NCBI GenBank assembly: GCA_963971405.1
Contig: OZ020486.1
Coordinates: 37,471,419 to 37,535,418 of the forward strand
DNA: 64,000 bases
Direction of reading: 5' to 3'
Source: Psococerastis gibbosa
Taxonomy: Eukaryota > Arthropoda > Insecta > Psocodea > Psocidae
The notes under the pieces were generated by a model. The model was not told where the DNA came from. It saw only the letters and a list, made by a program, of their open reading frames with translations, and did not search any database. Every line of letters begins with the position of its first letter. The first letter of the stretch is position 1. A program made the translations under genes and the position numbers. Positions 1 to 11,591 of this stretch are shown in pieces.

Positions 1-597
1 CCTGTCTTCCGCGATCCTTTTCATTTCCCAGTAGGTCCCGCACTCCATGTCCGCCATTACGTCCTCCATGTGCTCCTTTCTCGGCCTGCCTCTGTGGTTC
101 GTGCCCTCGACTGAGCCTTCAACAATGGTGTTTAGAAGGCTTTCATGCCTGATAAGGTGCCCCATAAATCTGGCCCTCCTCGTAGATATAGCTATCGTTA
201 ATGTTCTTTTTTCGTTTAGCCTACGGAGCACCTCCTCATTCGCGATATGGTCTCGCCATGAAATTTGCAGCATTCTCCTGTAGCACCACATCTCAAAGGC
301 CTCTAGTTTCTTTTTGTCACTTTCATGTATGCACCAAGTTTCGCAGCCATACAGCAGTATACTCCATACCAGTGTTTTAAGCATTCGTTTTCTTATTTTC
401 ATGTCAATATTATTTGATTCAAACATTTTGGATTTTTTGTTGAATGCCACTCTTGCAAGATGTATTCTGGTAGAGATTTCTTGTGCCGATTTTCCATCTT
501 GTGTAATCGCACTACCAAGGTATGGGAAGGACTTGACGTTCTTTAGAGTTACCCCCTCTTGGACGGCCATATTCGGTGCATATTCAAACATTTCCAT
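1..597 (-). mobile_element. Non-LTR retrotransposon remnant, C-terminal end of reverse transcriptase ORF
   Basis: The minus strand is open from 597 to the left edge and reads as the thumb and C-terminal part of a LINE-type reverse transcriptase. It contains the motif FPYLGSAITQDG, then LLYGCETW, EAFEMWCYRRML and GHLIRHE, which are typical of the region after the catalytic palm in RTE/CR1-like endonuclease-reverse transcriptases. A stop codon lies directly before the first ATG, so the upstream palm and endonuclease parts are missing here. The element continues off the left edge. The clade assignment is uncertain. Confidence 0.8.
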
Positions 598-1285
598 TTA
601 GGTGTAAGGCCATAGGCCCTGATCTTCCTGCATCTACATTTAATTTTTTTTTCAATGAAGACTTTATTATTATTATTATTAGACAGTTGCGGTGTGAGTA
701 TTTTAGGTACCATAAATTTAACCGCATATCCGTTCTTAGCCCCAGGTACTAAAACACAGAACTTTTCTTTCCAGATGGAACCTATTTCTCGTGTTCAGCA
801 TTATAGTAATAATTACCAAATCAACCGTTTTGATTTTTGCGTGCGATTTAGATCAAACATCAGACATTATGCCTTACGCACTACGCTTACTCACTATGAC
901 GCGATGCGGGCAAACCTACCGGCCATATTCAGAAGTCCTTGGATTTATATGCTTACTAATGCAACGGCGATTCTTCCAAAGCTATTATTTTCGACACCAC
1001 GCTTTTGATGCTAAGGTAAAATATCAAAATATGGTTCAGATATTGATGTCAAGCAATTTGGCATCATGGTACGCCATATGCACTTAAAATTAATTTATTT
1101 TTAGATTTAGAGCTTTAGACTTAGATTTAGCTTTTATTTATTAATTTTAATTTCATGGAAAAATAATTTATTTTAGGTTAAAATTGTAAAATGGGCATGA
1201 CCCGTAAATTTATATTACATATATATACAGTATATACAATAAATAATAAATAATTTGTACGACTTTAATGAAAATTTACTTACAG
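598..1285. other. Piezo intron sequence without a recognisable gene
   Basis: AT-rich sequence between the LINE remnant and the first recognised Piezo exon. Short open frames exist but have no recognisable similarity or composition bias. I see no RNA gene. Confidence 0.5.
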
Positions 1286-1475
1286 GCATCGAAGAGCCTG
1301 GAATCGCAAGGTGGATCGCTTATACGTGAATTACACAGACAGAAGTTAGAGGAAGAAATGAAAAAAAAAGATCTCATGTTACATAAATTGAAAAGCGAGA
1401 TGGCTGCTGTTATTGCGTTTCATAAAGAGATTGATAAAAAGTCTAATCTAATAGAACCAAAAAGTCATGAAATAG
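1286..1475 (+). CDS. Piezo: Piezo exon 1 of window (coiled helix / beam region)
   Basis: Acceptor cag at 1283-1285, donor gtgggt at 1476. It encodes a strongly charged helical stretch with RELHRQKLEEEMKKKD in phase 0, ending phase 1. A charged helix fits the Piezo beam, but this exon has the weakest family signal and is placed mainly by phase continuity with the next exon. Confidence 0.65.
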
Positions 1476-1509
1476 GTGGGTTTACGATGTCGTTTGCAAT
1501 AACAATATA

Positions 1510-1890
1510 TCGCTCATGCACGAGAAAAGTGACACATTTCAAAAAATTGCAAAATTGAGTTATTTATACAAAAATGTCGAGGAAAATATAGCGAATTTTA
1601 TGAATGTAGTGTCACATATCTAGTTTAATTTGTTTCCTAAGATTGCATTTTGTCACTGATCCATTGTCAAGTTTGACTACTTCGGGTTTGGCAATACTGA
1701 CATAATTCGGAATGTGCTCCAGGCGTTGACGTGGTAATTACACTTCTCTTTCAAGTAAACTGTCACATCTCAAAAGTATTAAGTGCCTCGATAGTACTAC
1801 AAGTAAAACTAAAAAATAGTCAGAACTAAAATTTGAACTATCTCAAAAGTCAATATTTAGAAATGTGTCACTTTTCTCGTGCATGAGCGA
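1510..1890. mobile_element. Foldback MITE with TA target duplication
   Basis: The left end tcgctcatgcacgagaaaag recurs inverted at the right end (about 30 bp TIRs, up to gtgacacattt), flanked by TA on both sides (1508-1509 and 1891-1892). The size of 381 bp and the TA duplication suggest a Tc1/mariner-type non-autonomous element. It sits in the intron just after Piezo exon 1 of the window. Confidence 0.75.
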
Positions 1891-2125
1891 TATGATATGA
1901 TAATAAAGACGATCATTTTACGTGCCTTAAATGAAGTTACCTACATACAGTATAATGTAACTAAGCAGAAAAAAAACAGGCAATGGATACAGTAGACTGT
2001 GCCTTTAAGGTACTATAACTTAGTGCTACTCCCAAGTGCGAGGGCGGTTTATGAACTTTTGTCAAATAGACTGTTAAGTTACCTGAAAAATATGGTATTA
2101 TACTGACTTTGATTGCCAAAACTGC

Positions 2126-2985
2126 AGCCCTACTATGGCGACTTGGGATTAACGTATATCCGGGGTTTATTAAATTGTTTTAAACAAATGAGTGCAAAAT
2201 GCGCGGGAAATTCAAATTGATTAATTAATTTGTTTGATGAGTTTTCACATTTTTAGATGTAGACACATTAATTAAAATTCTTACTATATTTCAAAATTCT
2301 ACCTGTACATTTTAATGTTTATTATTTTATCCTTTAATTATAAAACGATGCAACCATTCTTTTGTTTTCCATAATTTATTAATTTTAATTTCTTGCGCAT
2401 ATTATAACACAGTCACGTGACACTTTACTAATGCGGTATTAAAAATAAGCCCCGGTATTATAATAATCCCAAATCACCATATTAGGGCTGCAGCAGGCTG
2501 ATCATGGCGATTTTAATCCCGGGGGTAATATATTACCATGTCACGTGATGGGATTAATTCAATTGTTTAAAATAAAAGACAAGCAAATTTCAGAATTTTT
2601 TTAATTGTGATGTTGGCAATACTGAAGAACAGAACTGACGCGACGATACCGTTACAAATATAAATAGCAAATATAAACACATTTTGCCCTAGAAATAAAC
2701 AAGTTTGAATTTTGAATTAATATATTAAGGATTATAAATAATATTTTTAAGTCTAAGGGAGAAAAAAAAATGGAGAAACTCACCAAAAATATAGGTGAAG
2801 ATCATTCAATTGTTTAAATAGACACAATTTGAATTTTCCGCGGTTGCGACGATTACCAACATCAAAAATTTAAAAATCTGAAATTTGCTTGTCTTTTATT
2901 TTAAACAATTGAATTAATCCCGTCACGTGACATGGTATTATATTACCCCCGGAATTGAAATCGCCATGATCAGCCTGCTGATGGC
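2126..2985. repeat. Cluster of foldback repeats with CACGTGA-containing arms
   Basis: The arm around 2486-2590 (gcaggctgatcatggcgatt, then cacgtgatgggattaattca) recurs inverted at 2880-2980, giving a large hairpin. A related, more diverged foldback precedes it (2126-2488, starting gcagccctactatggcgac and ending ccatattagggctgcag). The same terminal logic (GCAGCCTGATC.. / ..GATCAGGCTGC) occurs in elements at 18446 and 19573, so this is one extended family. Confidence 0.65.
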
Positions 2986-3019
2986 AATTCGGCTAGGTTG
3001 TGAAATGACAAGTTTGTGG

Positions 3020-4040
3020 ATGTATAAACCAGTGGCGGGTCCAGGCATGGCTCCCATGCCCCCCCCCTCCCGAGAAAAATTAGCGTACACAATATAAAAT
3101 AGGACATTCTAAACAAAAATCTTATAGTATGGTAACATGAATATGTCTTCCATGTTTAAATTATAAATTGTACTGTTGTAAAAAACGTAAAACCCCACTA
3201 TTTTGAATTTATATTTTCAAAACTTTCCCCCGGGAGAGACCCCCGAGCCTCCCTGTTTCCAGCAAAATGAATAAACATTTAAGTATTTCTTTGTAAGCTT
3301 TAAAAAATCTATAGGCCACTTTACTTTTGTTAGAAAGAAAACCCCACTAGTTTGCACTTATATTTTTTTAATTTTTCCCCCGGGGGAGACCCCTGGACCC
3401 CCCCCCCCCCATTGCTGCTTATCTGCCTCCGGCGCATGGGCTTTTCAAGTAATGCACTGTAACGTAATGTGCCTCGTTTCGCTGTAACAAACACACCAAT
3501 TCCACAATCGTTAAAAATTCATTTGGCTTGGTAGGTTACACCACAGTAACCCCCCCCCCCCTGTATCCATCCATGATTAAAAACATACGCCTTTTCCCAC
3601 TTTTCCTTCCCAATTCATTTTCAAGTTTCTGGAAACTATCAGGTACGGTAATATACTATTGACAGACTAATAAAGAAATTGTCACGGGTGACGTTTCTTC
3701 CACTATTTTCAATTTCTGCTGCCAAAGATCGTGCAACGCATTCGCCTCAATTTTTTCTATTGTGCCACTATTTTCTGCGTCATCGAATATTACACTGCAG
3801 TTTGACTTTGGTAAGAGGACAACAGGCATGTAATGAAGTAAATGACTTGTGCTGATTTGGCAAAAAAAATGTGGCATGGCCCCTCCGAAAATCTGGTGTG
3901 AGCTATAATAATATAATATAATTATATTGAAAAATCACTATCCTAAACCGAGCGAAACGTTTGACAAATTTTGAATTATTGGCTAGTAATAAAATGTATG
4001 CTTGAATAATTGCTGTTATTTTATAGTTTATTTCGTCTTT
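3020..4040. other. Intron stretch with C/G homopolymers, no gene
   Basis: Contains runs of C (3060, 3401, 3550) and two copies of a short repeat with the block aaaccccacta followed by cccccgggggagaccc (3190-3250 and 3340-3400). The same block recurs inside the elements at 45 and 50.5 kb. No coding exon is recognised. Confidence 0.5.
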
Positions 4041-4043
4041 CAG

Positions 4044-4141
4044 CTGTCCGCATGGGAAAAAGCAGCATGTTTGATAATGTATCTACCACACGAGACGATT
4101 TTGAACTAAGAAAAAGAACCACTAATGCAACAATGGACAAG
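4044..4141 (+). CDS. Piezo: Piezo exon 2 of window
   Basis: Acceptor tttcag before 4044, donor gtaagt at 4142. Starts phase 1, completing the previous exon's G, and ends phase 0. It encodes VRMGKSSMFDNVSTTRDDF and more. Low-complexity linker after the beam region; placement rests on splice signals and frame. Confidence 0.65.
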
Positions 4142-4273
4142 GTAAGTAACAATGGTTCGATTACATTTCAGTCCCACCCCCTTGATTTATAAATAAATAA
4201 TGACTATAACTTTTACATAAGCCCTAGTGGGCCATCAGACACTCTCTTACACTCAACTAGGGGGTGAGGACAT

Positions 4274-5412
4274 TATTGCTTTCCAATTTATACGTAGTAT
4301 AAGGAAAGCTTTGTGAGGGTCGAAATTTTCGATTACGAGATTCCAGTCGCTCTGTCTGTCTGTTCATCGATTTCTGGGCAAACAACTCGGTCGATTTTGA
4401 TGAAATTTAGCAAGTAGGTTCACAAAAATCATACCTCGGGACCACTTTTTTATTTTGAGCCAACTCAATTTTTCTCAAAAAACTCAAAAAAAAAAGTCTA
4501 AAATTATTTTAAATTCACATATATTGTATTCGTTATTAATTTTAATAAAATGCGGGGGGTCGCTTGCCCCTTGACAGTATAAAAAATATATAAAAATAAC
4601 TAAATTTTTATGAAAAATGACTGAAAATTAATTTTTCTGCAAAACCTTTCTATCAATGATTTCTACCGTCAGGCATGTTTTAGGTGTTAAATTGAGTAAA
4701 GAAACCGGAAAGGTTGTTTTGCCGAAAAACTATTTGGTTTTGTGCAAAAACATTTATTTGAAAAAATTATAGAAAATTCACGCTCGAATGCATTGCGTGC
4801 CCTGCCATTATCCAGTGACGACAGGTGGACAACCCCCCCCCCCCCTCCCTCCCCATATAAGCATAGGAAAATTATTTACCATGGAATTCCTCATTTTTTC
4901 GATCTACTAAGGGACCGTCCATTAATCACGTGATGTTTTTTTAAACATTTTTTTACCGCCCCCCCTCCCCCTTGATGATACGTGGTGAGGTTTGAGACTA
5001 CCCCCCCCCCCCCAAAAAAAATCACGTGTATTTTTTAGTACCAACAAAGAATCTTAAAATTTTTATAATATTATTTTTAAATACAGGTATAAAGTATAAT
5101 CTAATTTTATTCTATTGTAGAAAATTAAGGAGCATGACTAGCCTGGCAGAAAGGTTGCAGGTTGTTTTTGACTGGCATTAAAACAATATTGAATGAAGGC
5201 GTAATCATGCGTGTAATCATGCGAGCATGCAATTGACGAAAAAATAAATGCACGTGATATCTTAGTATACTCCCCTCCCCCTTGTGATATTTCGTGATTT
5301 TTGCCGAACCCCCCCCCCCTACCCTTTCGAACCTCACGTGATTAATGGACGGCCCCTAATTGATAAATTGGAAAGCATGCTCGAGTAAACTCGGAACTCG
5401 GACCGGTTCTTT
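4274..5412 (+). repeat. Rep-A interspersed repeat, copy 1 (interrupted)
   Basis: First of about twelve copies. A full copy starts attgctttccaatttatacg, carries a ctgtctgtctgt-type tract, the conserved block aaatttggcatgtaggttca, a homopolymer C or G run, and ends aactcggaccggttctttt. The start contains gctttccaattta and the end region contains its inverse, taaattggaaagc. No coding capacity is seen. This copy is split by a nested element at 4911-5356. Confidence 0.8.
4911..5356. mobile_element. PIF/Harbinger-like MITE nested in Rep-A
   Basis: The left end gggaccgtccattaatcacg and the right end cgtgattaatggacggcccc form inverted repeats. TAA flanks both sides (4908-4910, 5357-5359), and removing the insert restores the Rep-A sequence ctactaattgataaattgg. 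A 3-bp TAA duplication and G-rich termini fit the PIF/Harbinger group; the assignment is by pattern only. Confidence 0.8.
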
Positions 5413-5637
5413 GCATTGTCTCCGTATGATTTTTTGGCCATTGGCAAACTGGTACACGTTCTCGATGTTAACCTACACCGACTACAAGTGATAATGGACA
5501 AGCTGAGACAAGCTTACCATTGCCGCCATGAAACAGGCGAAAGCAAGACTTAACCAAACTACAAATACGAGTCTTTCGACTGCCATACCCCAATTCCTAA
5601 CGGTAATCTTTACTTCTTTACCTGTTACATTTCCGAC

Positions 5638-5857
5638 CAGGGGCGTAAAGAATTGACGGGGGCACGGTCCATCTTGCCCCCCCTCCCCCCCCCCCAGCCT
5701 GGAGCATTGTAAGGCGTGGTTATACTTTGCTGCTATCAAACTGCGTAAAACCCTACTATTTTGCTCTTATATTTCAATTTTTCCTTCTCCTGCCTGATGA
5801 CGTCATAAGGTCTACTTAGTTTTTCCCCCGCCATCATTCTAAAACTTAACGCCTTTG
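5638..5857. mobile_element. hAT-like MITE (cAGGGGCGTAAAG family)
   Basis: Starts caggggcgtaaag and ends cttaacgcctttg, imperfect inverted ends. The flanks read tttccgac on the left and cttccgac on the right, a near-perfect 8-bp duplication. It contains a C-rich run. A longer relative lies at 43858-44165. Confidence 0.65.
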
Positions 5858-5999
5858 CTTCCGACACCTGTACAATGGCGAGGGTTTCTGTGAAAGAGAG
5901 CTAATTTTACCCGGAATGTGTCTCCAGAACTCTTGCATACTTTACATACTTTTAACTCATCTAATTAGCCAAGAATTAATATTATTTAATTTCATTCAG

Positions 6000-6083
6000 C
6001 TTTGGTTGGCTGTAAAAGAAATCAAACTTGGCGGCTCGAAGAACCCTTCTAAATTTTCAGAAAATAAAGATGATGACTACAAC
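6000..6083 (+). CDS. Piezo: Piezo exon 3 of window
   Basis: Acceptor ttcattcag before 6000 and donor gtaagt at 6084, phase 0 to 0. Encodes LWLAVKEIKLGGSKNP and an acidic end (ENKDDDYN). Linker region; placed by strong splice sites and phase. Confidence 0.65.
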
Positions 6084-6629
6084 GTAAGTATAGCATTTGG
6101 TATTTATTATTTGCATTTGCTTCTACTGCAATCTACGGACATTGGAGTTGGTGCAGATCAAAAAATGTTTATCTCTCAAAGTCTATTTCTTTTGCTGGTT
6201 TATTGGGATATTTTATTACATCTAACTAATGCATTAGTAAAGGGTTATCAAAGGGTTAGCTGGACTTACATTACATGCTGTGCTAATCTCCATTAAAAGT
6301 AGGAGTCTAACAGTCATCGAACAATTAGAGCGGCTCCCCGGAAAGACGTTTCGGGAGTAGCACCCACTATAACTATTCCCACAGCTGACAATGTATGTTC
6401 AACTAAACCTTTGTTAAATAAGCAAACTAACATCATCATTACCCTGGTTTTAGGTCATTTATTAAAATGAGTTTCAACGTTAGATTTGTGTAAGAGGAAA
6501 TATTAATTTTTTCGCGGACCATATGCAAAGGACTTATTTAGGAATTGGTGTGCCTGTACATTTCAAAGTGTCTATCTAGCTTAAGATTTATAAATAAACC
6601 AACAAAAAAACTATGCTTTTAGGCAGAAC

Positions 6630-6746
6630 GCACATACGTTGACGTGGTAGTAGACATCATTAATAAGTTTTTAATGTCTGCTACCACGTCGACGTCATGT
6701 ACACTCTGCAATGCGAGGTCAATGGAAACCCCGCCTAAGAAACTGA
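6630..6746. repeat. Partial foldback MITE (GGCGGGGTTTCCACC family)
   Basis: Contains gacgtggtagtagacat and its inverted partner atgtctgctaccacgtc, and ends ggaaaccccgcctaag. It lacks a clean left arm. Full copies of the family lie at 42697 and 57080. Confidence 0.6.
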
Positions 6747-6909
6747 AATTTTCCAAATTGCACCAACTCCATTGTCTTTGGGTTGCAGTATAATACAATA
6801 TTTCGATTTCCATTGTTTGTGCGCAGGGCAATTTTTTTTTATTTTTAGACCCCAAAAATGTTGGTACATTTAATCAGCATTTTTTTTTAATTTCCATCAA
6901 TATTTGCAG

Positions 6910-6937
6910 ATTTTGAATAGCATGGCTTCCAAGCAAA
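6910..6937 (+). CDS. Piezo: Piezo micro-exon 4 of window (tentative)
   Basis: Acceptor tatttgcag before 6910. Two overlapping donors, gtaggt (6938) and gtaagt (6942), are possible. The first gives phase 1 and joins the next exon in a frame that stays open, so I prefer it. Encodes ILNSMASKQ. Confidence 0.45.
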
Positions 6938-7363
6938 GTAGGTAAGTTATCTCTAAATTCACAATAATCTCGAACACAATCCACCGAATTTGGCTAGAAA
7001 AATAAACAGAGTTATTGCAGGTCCCACCATAGCTTGAAATGTGTCAGCAAGAAATACTGCATGGCAGGGATATCTATCTATCAATGAATGGCGGTGCCGT
7101 GCAGTATTCCTTACTGAGACTTTTCAATCAATGATGGGAAACTCCCCAAAAGTCCTGTTTGACGAATGATAATAAATTTGTGGAAAAATTAAGAAAGTAG
7201 GCAGGCCTTTCCTACTCACAACTTGGCGACTCCCACCATATACTACGACATTCGTTCGGCTTATTTCTTGAAATGTGGAAAAAGCATAACTTATTCGTCA
7301 CATTCAGCCTCAGGATAAGAATCATTACTTCAATAGTTCAGTAGTGTAATTGCACACTTAATA

Positions 7364-7810
7364 GGGGTATTCACTGCGTTTTGATTTCCCTAAGGGAAAG
7401 TAGGAATAGAACATCAGTTTTTCTACGGTAGAAAAATAATTGCCATGGAAACGTTTATCTCCAGTTTCCGACCTAACCTAACCTACTTCCAAAGTTTCTT
7501 TCTTTGCCTTATGAACATCTGCTGTAGTCCACCTCTTGCCATATGTCTCCTTTTTTATTAATTTCAGTCGCAGAGCTAATTTTTTTAAAAACTAAATAAA
7601 ATAAAAACCAAAATTCAAATGCGAAACAACAACAAATATGGCCGTTTGGCGTTTTCGGTTTCCCAAGCTCAGTTTACCCAACCAAGTAGTTGGGGAAAGT
7701 GGGGGAATGTTTTGAAATACATTTCCTTATGGCAATATTTTTCTACCGTAGAAAAACAGGAGTTCTATTCCTACATTCCCTTAGGGAAATCGAAACGTAG
7801 TGAATACCCC
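7364..7810. mobile_element. Foldback MITE with TA duplication
   Basis: Left arm ggggtattcactgcgttttg and right arm gaaacgtagtgaatacccc are inverted. Longer internal arms (cctaagggaaagtaggaata and its inverse; ctacggtagaaaaat and its inverse) give strong hairpin potential. TA flanks both ends. Confidence 0.8.
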
Positions 7811-7834
7811 TATTGACAATAAATTCTGTGCTAT

Positions 7835-8087
7835 GGCGGGTATTCCACATACGTACATCGTCAATTATTAGGTTTTATTAAAAATAATAAGTGTACGAAG
7901 AAAACAAATACAAAAAAAATTTCAAAAAACAAATGCAAACAAATTTTCTACAATTTGGCGCATACGTTTCAATAGAAAATTGTCAATTTTTGAAAAAACA
8001 TGTGGAATGATCGGCATCAATGAAAAATTGAAATGTCCTTCAATTTCATAATTTTCATTGACGATGTACGTATGTGGAATACCCGCC
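7835..8087. mobile_element. Foldback MITE, TIR ggcgggtattccacatacgt
   Basis: About 30-bp inverted ends: ggcgggtattccacatacgt then acatcgtcaat on the left, and the inverse on the right. TAT flanks both sides. It lies 24 bp after the previous MITE, so two unrelated foldbacks are clustered here. Confidence 0.8.
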
Positions 8088-8461
8088 TATGCAATAATTC
8101 ATTTTATAGTGGGGACTGAATGTAAAAAACAGACTAACGAAATGTCGTCGTAACGTGATCACACTCATCAGGCAGTAGGTTGGCACCGACTATGTGCCAG
8201 AAATCTAATTTCCTATAAATGGCCCATACATTGGAGTAAATTGGTAAATTAATTGTTCCAATAAAAAGGTTTGCCCACAAAATGCAAAAGCCGGAGTCAC
8301 CCTTAGGCATTCATTTCGAAAGTATCCGTAAGGAATACCATCTACCAATTCATGGCGGTGCCGTGTTGTATTCCAATTACCAAGATTTTTTATGCAATGA
8401 TGGGAGTTACCTTCGGACAATATATAAACTCCCAGAATTGACAACACTATTCATATTTCAG

Positions 8462-8499
8462 GAATATTTCAGGACGATCCAAGAAGCCAATTAAATTAT
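8462..8499 (+). CDS. Piezo: Piezo exon 5 of window (tentative)
   Basis: Acceptor atatttcag, donor gtaagt at 8500. Read in phase 1 it encodes (R)IFQDDPRSQLNY and ends phase 0, matching the next exon. A second acceptor (tttcag, 8467-8472) exists but gives a frame conflict. Confidence 0.5.
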
Positions 8500-8740
8500 G
8501 TAAGTTAATTCTTCAATATCAACAGCATACATTTTTGTCGAATTTCGACGAACATAATCCGATACTGCTAGGCAAATACTACAGACATGAATTGATTTGA
8601 TTAGAATGCAATAATTTCGGTGGCAAGGTGGTAGCTTGTTTGTGCTTGTGCGAGTCTCTACTCACCTTCTCGTGCAACTCAACAAAAGTACCTATTAGGT
8701 TACTTAGGCTACAGAAGAGGTCAATCCGATACATTCATTA

Positions 8741-9615
8741 AATTGTTGCTTTCCCATTTATACGTACTAATATACAGGTATATAAGGAAAGCTTTGTGAT
8801 GGTCACAATTTTCGATTCGGTGATATCAACGGATTTGCACGTTTTGAGGTCCCAGGAACCCCAAAAAAAGTGTTTTTTACGAAATGTCTGTCTGTTGCTC
8901 TGTTTGTCTCTTTGACTGTTCATCGATTTGCGGGGAAACCACTCGGTCGATTTTGATGAAATTTGGCATGTAGGTTCACAAAAATGTATTTTGGGGTAAC
9001 TTAATTTTGGGGGGTTTTATTCTCAAAAAACTAAAAAAAAACGTCTCAAAAAATTATTTCTCAAAAACGACTACAACGATTTCTTTTAAATTCACATATA
9101 TTTTAGACGTTATTAATGTCAACAAAACGCAGTGGGTCGCTTGCCCCTCGATAGTTTGCTTCTGGGGGTAAAAAAAATAGAAATAACTCAAAAATGACTG
9201 AATAATAATTTTTCTGTGGAACCTTTCTATCGATGATTTTAACCTTCAGGTACCTATGTTTTAGGTGTTCAATAAAGTAACAAAACCGAACAGGTTGCTT
9301 TCCCATACAAAGATCTGGTTTTGTACACAAAGTTTTTTTTTGAAGAAATTTACTCTCCAATACATTGCGTTCCCTGCCATCATTATTACCATACGTATGT
9401 TAAAAATAAATGTATTGGTCTGCCCGTTCTAGAATGTGGAATCCCATCGATCAATTCAGTATTTTGAGATAGGGGATATCAAGGCCATAATCATCGAGGG
9501 ATCCGAAATTTAACCATAGGAAAATCATTTACTATGAAATTACTCATATTATCTATCTATCATACTAATTGACAAATTGGAAAGCATGTTCGAGTAGACT
9601 CGGACCGGTTCCTTG
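8741..9615 (+). repeat. Rep-A copy 2
   Basis: Nearly full-length Rep-A from ttgctttcccatttatacg to ctcggaccggttcc. It includes ctgtctgttgctctgtttgt and tttggcatgtaggttcacaa. Not coding. Confidence 0.8.
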
Positions 9616-9693
9616 TATGGGATTAGCCTTTTATTTTAATGAAAAATAATAATAATAACATTTCCTTTAAGGGGGCCAAATGTGGTATTACAG

Positions 9694-9817
9694 AATGATG
9701 GTCCTATGGGAAGCAGTAAAGACCATTATCGCAGAAATTATGCCAAAACTCAACAGTCTGACGCACAACAGCCGCTTCGTTGCGTGGATTCTATCCGAGG
9801 AAAAGGCAAAACTTATG
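9694..9817 (+). CDS. Piezo: Piezo exon 6 of window
   Basis: Acceptor gtattacag before 9694 and donor gtacaag at 9818, which is a weak match. Encodes NDGPMGSSKDHYRRNYAKTQ and a polar tail with PLRCVDSIRGKGKTYG, a hydrophilic linker. The 3' end is uncertain because the donor is weak. Confidence 0.5.
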
Positions 9818-10131
9818 GTACAAGTATACCCAAACAAATAAAATAGAATGCTCTAAAAACATGCAAAACATGCTTCCAAAAATCCAATGTTTAGTTTATG
9901 GATACTTGGATAGGAAGATTTTTTTACATCTGAATCTGAAAATGAACTTTTGCTGCAGAAGTACAGCAAACACGATTTGTTTTTTTAGGCAAACAAAAAT
10001 AATGTTAAAAGTACTAGTATTATTGACTGATGGCACCAAGCAGAAACGTTTAACTCATCTAAATCTTCTGAATTTCCAGAAAAAACAAACTGTGATGCAT
10101 CCAGAACCACTGAATTTATTCCGTTCCCCAG

Positions 10132-10159
10132 AATTCGACTTGAATGCCAAGTTTAAAGA
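10132..10159 (+). CDS. Piezo: Piezo exon 7 of window (5' end uncertain)
   Basis: The donor gtaagt at 10160 is strong and the end GA| joins exon 8 exactly (..KFKE|FEAVEKYDD). The acceptor ttattccgttccccag before 10132 is phase-compatible with exon 6. Alternatives at 10080 (longer, phase 0; adds KKQTVMHPEPLNLFRSP) and 10105 cannot be excluded. Confidence 0.5.
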
Positions 10160-10279
10160 GTAAGTACTTAATCAAATAGGATTAACTGTACTATAGGGTT
10201 ATACAGAAGTCACATAAGAATACCTGTGCCCAAGCCGAATGACTAATGCAATATATATTTGTACTTACTTTACTTTACT

Positions 10280-10489
10280 TTAACGGCGCCTTATCCCTCC
10301 CACGGGGTCGGCGGCGGCACGGACCTTAATCTTCCAGGTGTTTCGGTTTTGGGCATCATCCGGCGAGATGTTCGTTTCAAGGGACATCCTCGTTCGTCCT
10401 ATAGGTTTTGGGCCCTCCACCGTGTAGTCCCTCACACGTTGTAGCAGGTGTCCATCTTCTCTCCTATTTGTACAGGATACTTGTAACAA
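10280..10489 (-). mobile_element. LINE ORF2 C-terminal remnant
   Basis: The minus strand encodes ISPDDAQNRNTWKIKVR followed by ADP, the usual last motif of RTE-like reverse-transcriptase ORFs, and a stop. Only this tail is present. Confidence 0.55.
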
Positions 10490-10849
10490 AAAATAATGAA
10501 TAACTTAGATTTAAATCAATTATTTAAAAAATAAATAGGCTGTTGTGTTTTTTATATATTTTTTGGATTTATATTAGGTGCATAGAAGCATTGACCTCTC
10601 GATTTCTAACTTCAACTACAGGTACTAAGGAAATTGAAAAATTGATTGTGAATTATACAGAGATCAATTAACAGAGCAGTGCCTCTCTTACAGACCATAA
10701 GGCTATGTACCATATTTACTAGGAAGTGGGGGGCTACAAGTCAATAACTGCACTATTTATTTGGGGGTCTATAGCCAAGCACACAGTGAGAAAATCATCC
10801 ATCACCAGTCAAAGGATAATTCCCACAATTTAGGCGCATATTCCACCTA

Positions 10850-11165
10850 CGTCAATAGTCAATAGTAAATGTGGTATTGACGTGGTAACAGACATTCAAG
10901 ACCTAGGCGGGGTTTCTACCGACCTCGCATTGCACATAGCAAATGACATGACGGAAATTTGAATTTTTCTTTTATCGAAATCTATTAAAATGTTTGTACT
11001 TAACACATCCCATGACGCCATTTTTTAATTTTAGTTTGTTTGTTTGTGATTTTACTCTATGATCATTGATCAATTTTAACTATGGCATAGAGTAAAACAA
11101 ACATTTCCGTCAATGTCATTTGCATTCTGCAATGCGAGGTCGGTGGAAACCCAGCCTAAGTCTTG
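10850..11165. mobile_element. Foldback MITE of the GGCGGGGTTTCCACC family
   Basis: Arms ggcggggtttctaccgacct near 10910 and aggtcggtggaaacccagcc near 11138 are inverted around a spacer with gatcattgatca. The spacer (tgaatttttcttttatcgaaa and following) matches the copy at 42697. An extra partial arm lies to the left. Confidence 0.7.
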
Positions 11166-11169
11166 ATTA

Positions 11170-11590
11170 TCTGTTACCAAGTCACCGTATTTGTATTTAG
11201 CACTTGCAGGTCTGTGGAATCCCCGCCTTAAGCAACCATTACTAGGTAGGGCGTAGGACACTCTTTAGTCCTGGGTGAAGGAGAAGGAACTCAATGAAGA
11301 GTCAACGGCATAAGGATGCAGAAAGTAACGGCCAATGCATTGCAATTTCCTAGTACGTCATGACTAAGTACATACGATACTCTACAATCTACATACTTGA
11401 CTTCCTTTTGGGGAGCCCGAAGTACGGTATCTACATGTCCACGATTGCCATGATGATCACTCATAGATGTGGCATTCGAAAGAAGAGAAGAAGAATAGCA
11501 TACTGCACCGCGGCATGGCCTCAAGCTTCTTCAGGGCATTAATATAATAACCTCCCTCCAGTTTTAACTACATACATACATTTCGCTGCA
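11170..11590. other. Intron stretch without recognisable feature
   Basis: No motif, repeat arm or exon that I can support, apart from a short GGAATCCCCGCCTTA remnant at 11216 that resembles a MITE end. Confidence 0.4.
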
Positions 11591-11591
11591 G

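Noticed and set aside
655-1087. Overlapping ORFs of about 100 aa
   Set aside because: No recognisable similarity or splice context for Piezo; composition is that of intron sequence.
5916-6296. 126-aa ORF
   Set aside because: Only 6000-6083 behaves as an exon; the rest is intron read-through with strong splice sites inside.
9780-10163. 127-aa ORF considered as one long exon
   Set aside because: It uses a frame different from Piezo exon 6 at its left part; only its last codons fit Piezo, with a good acceptor at 10131.
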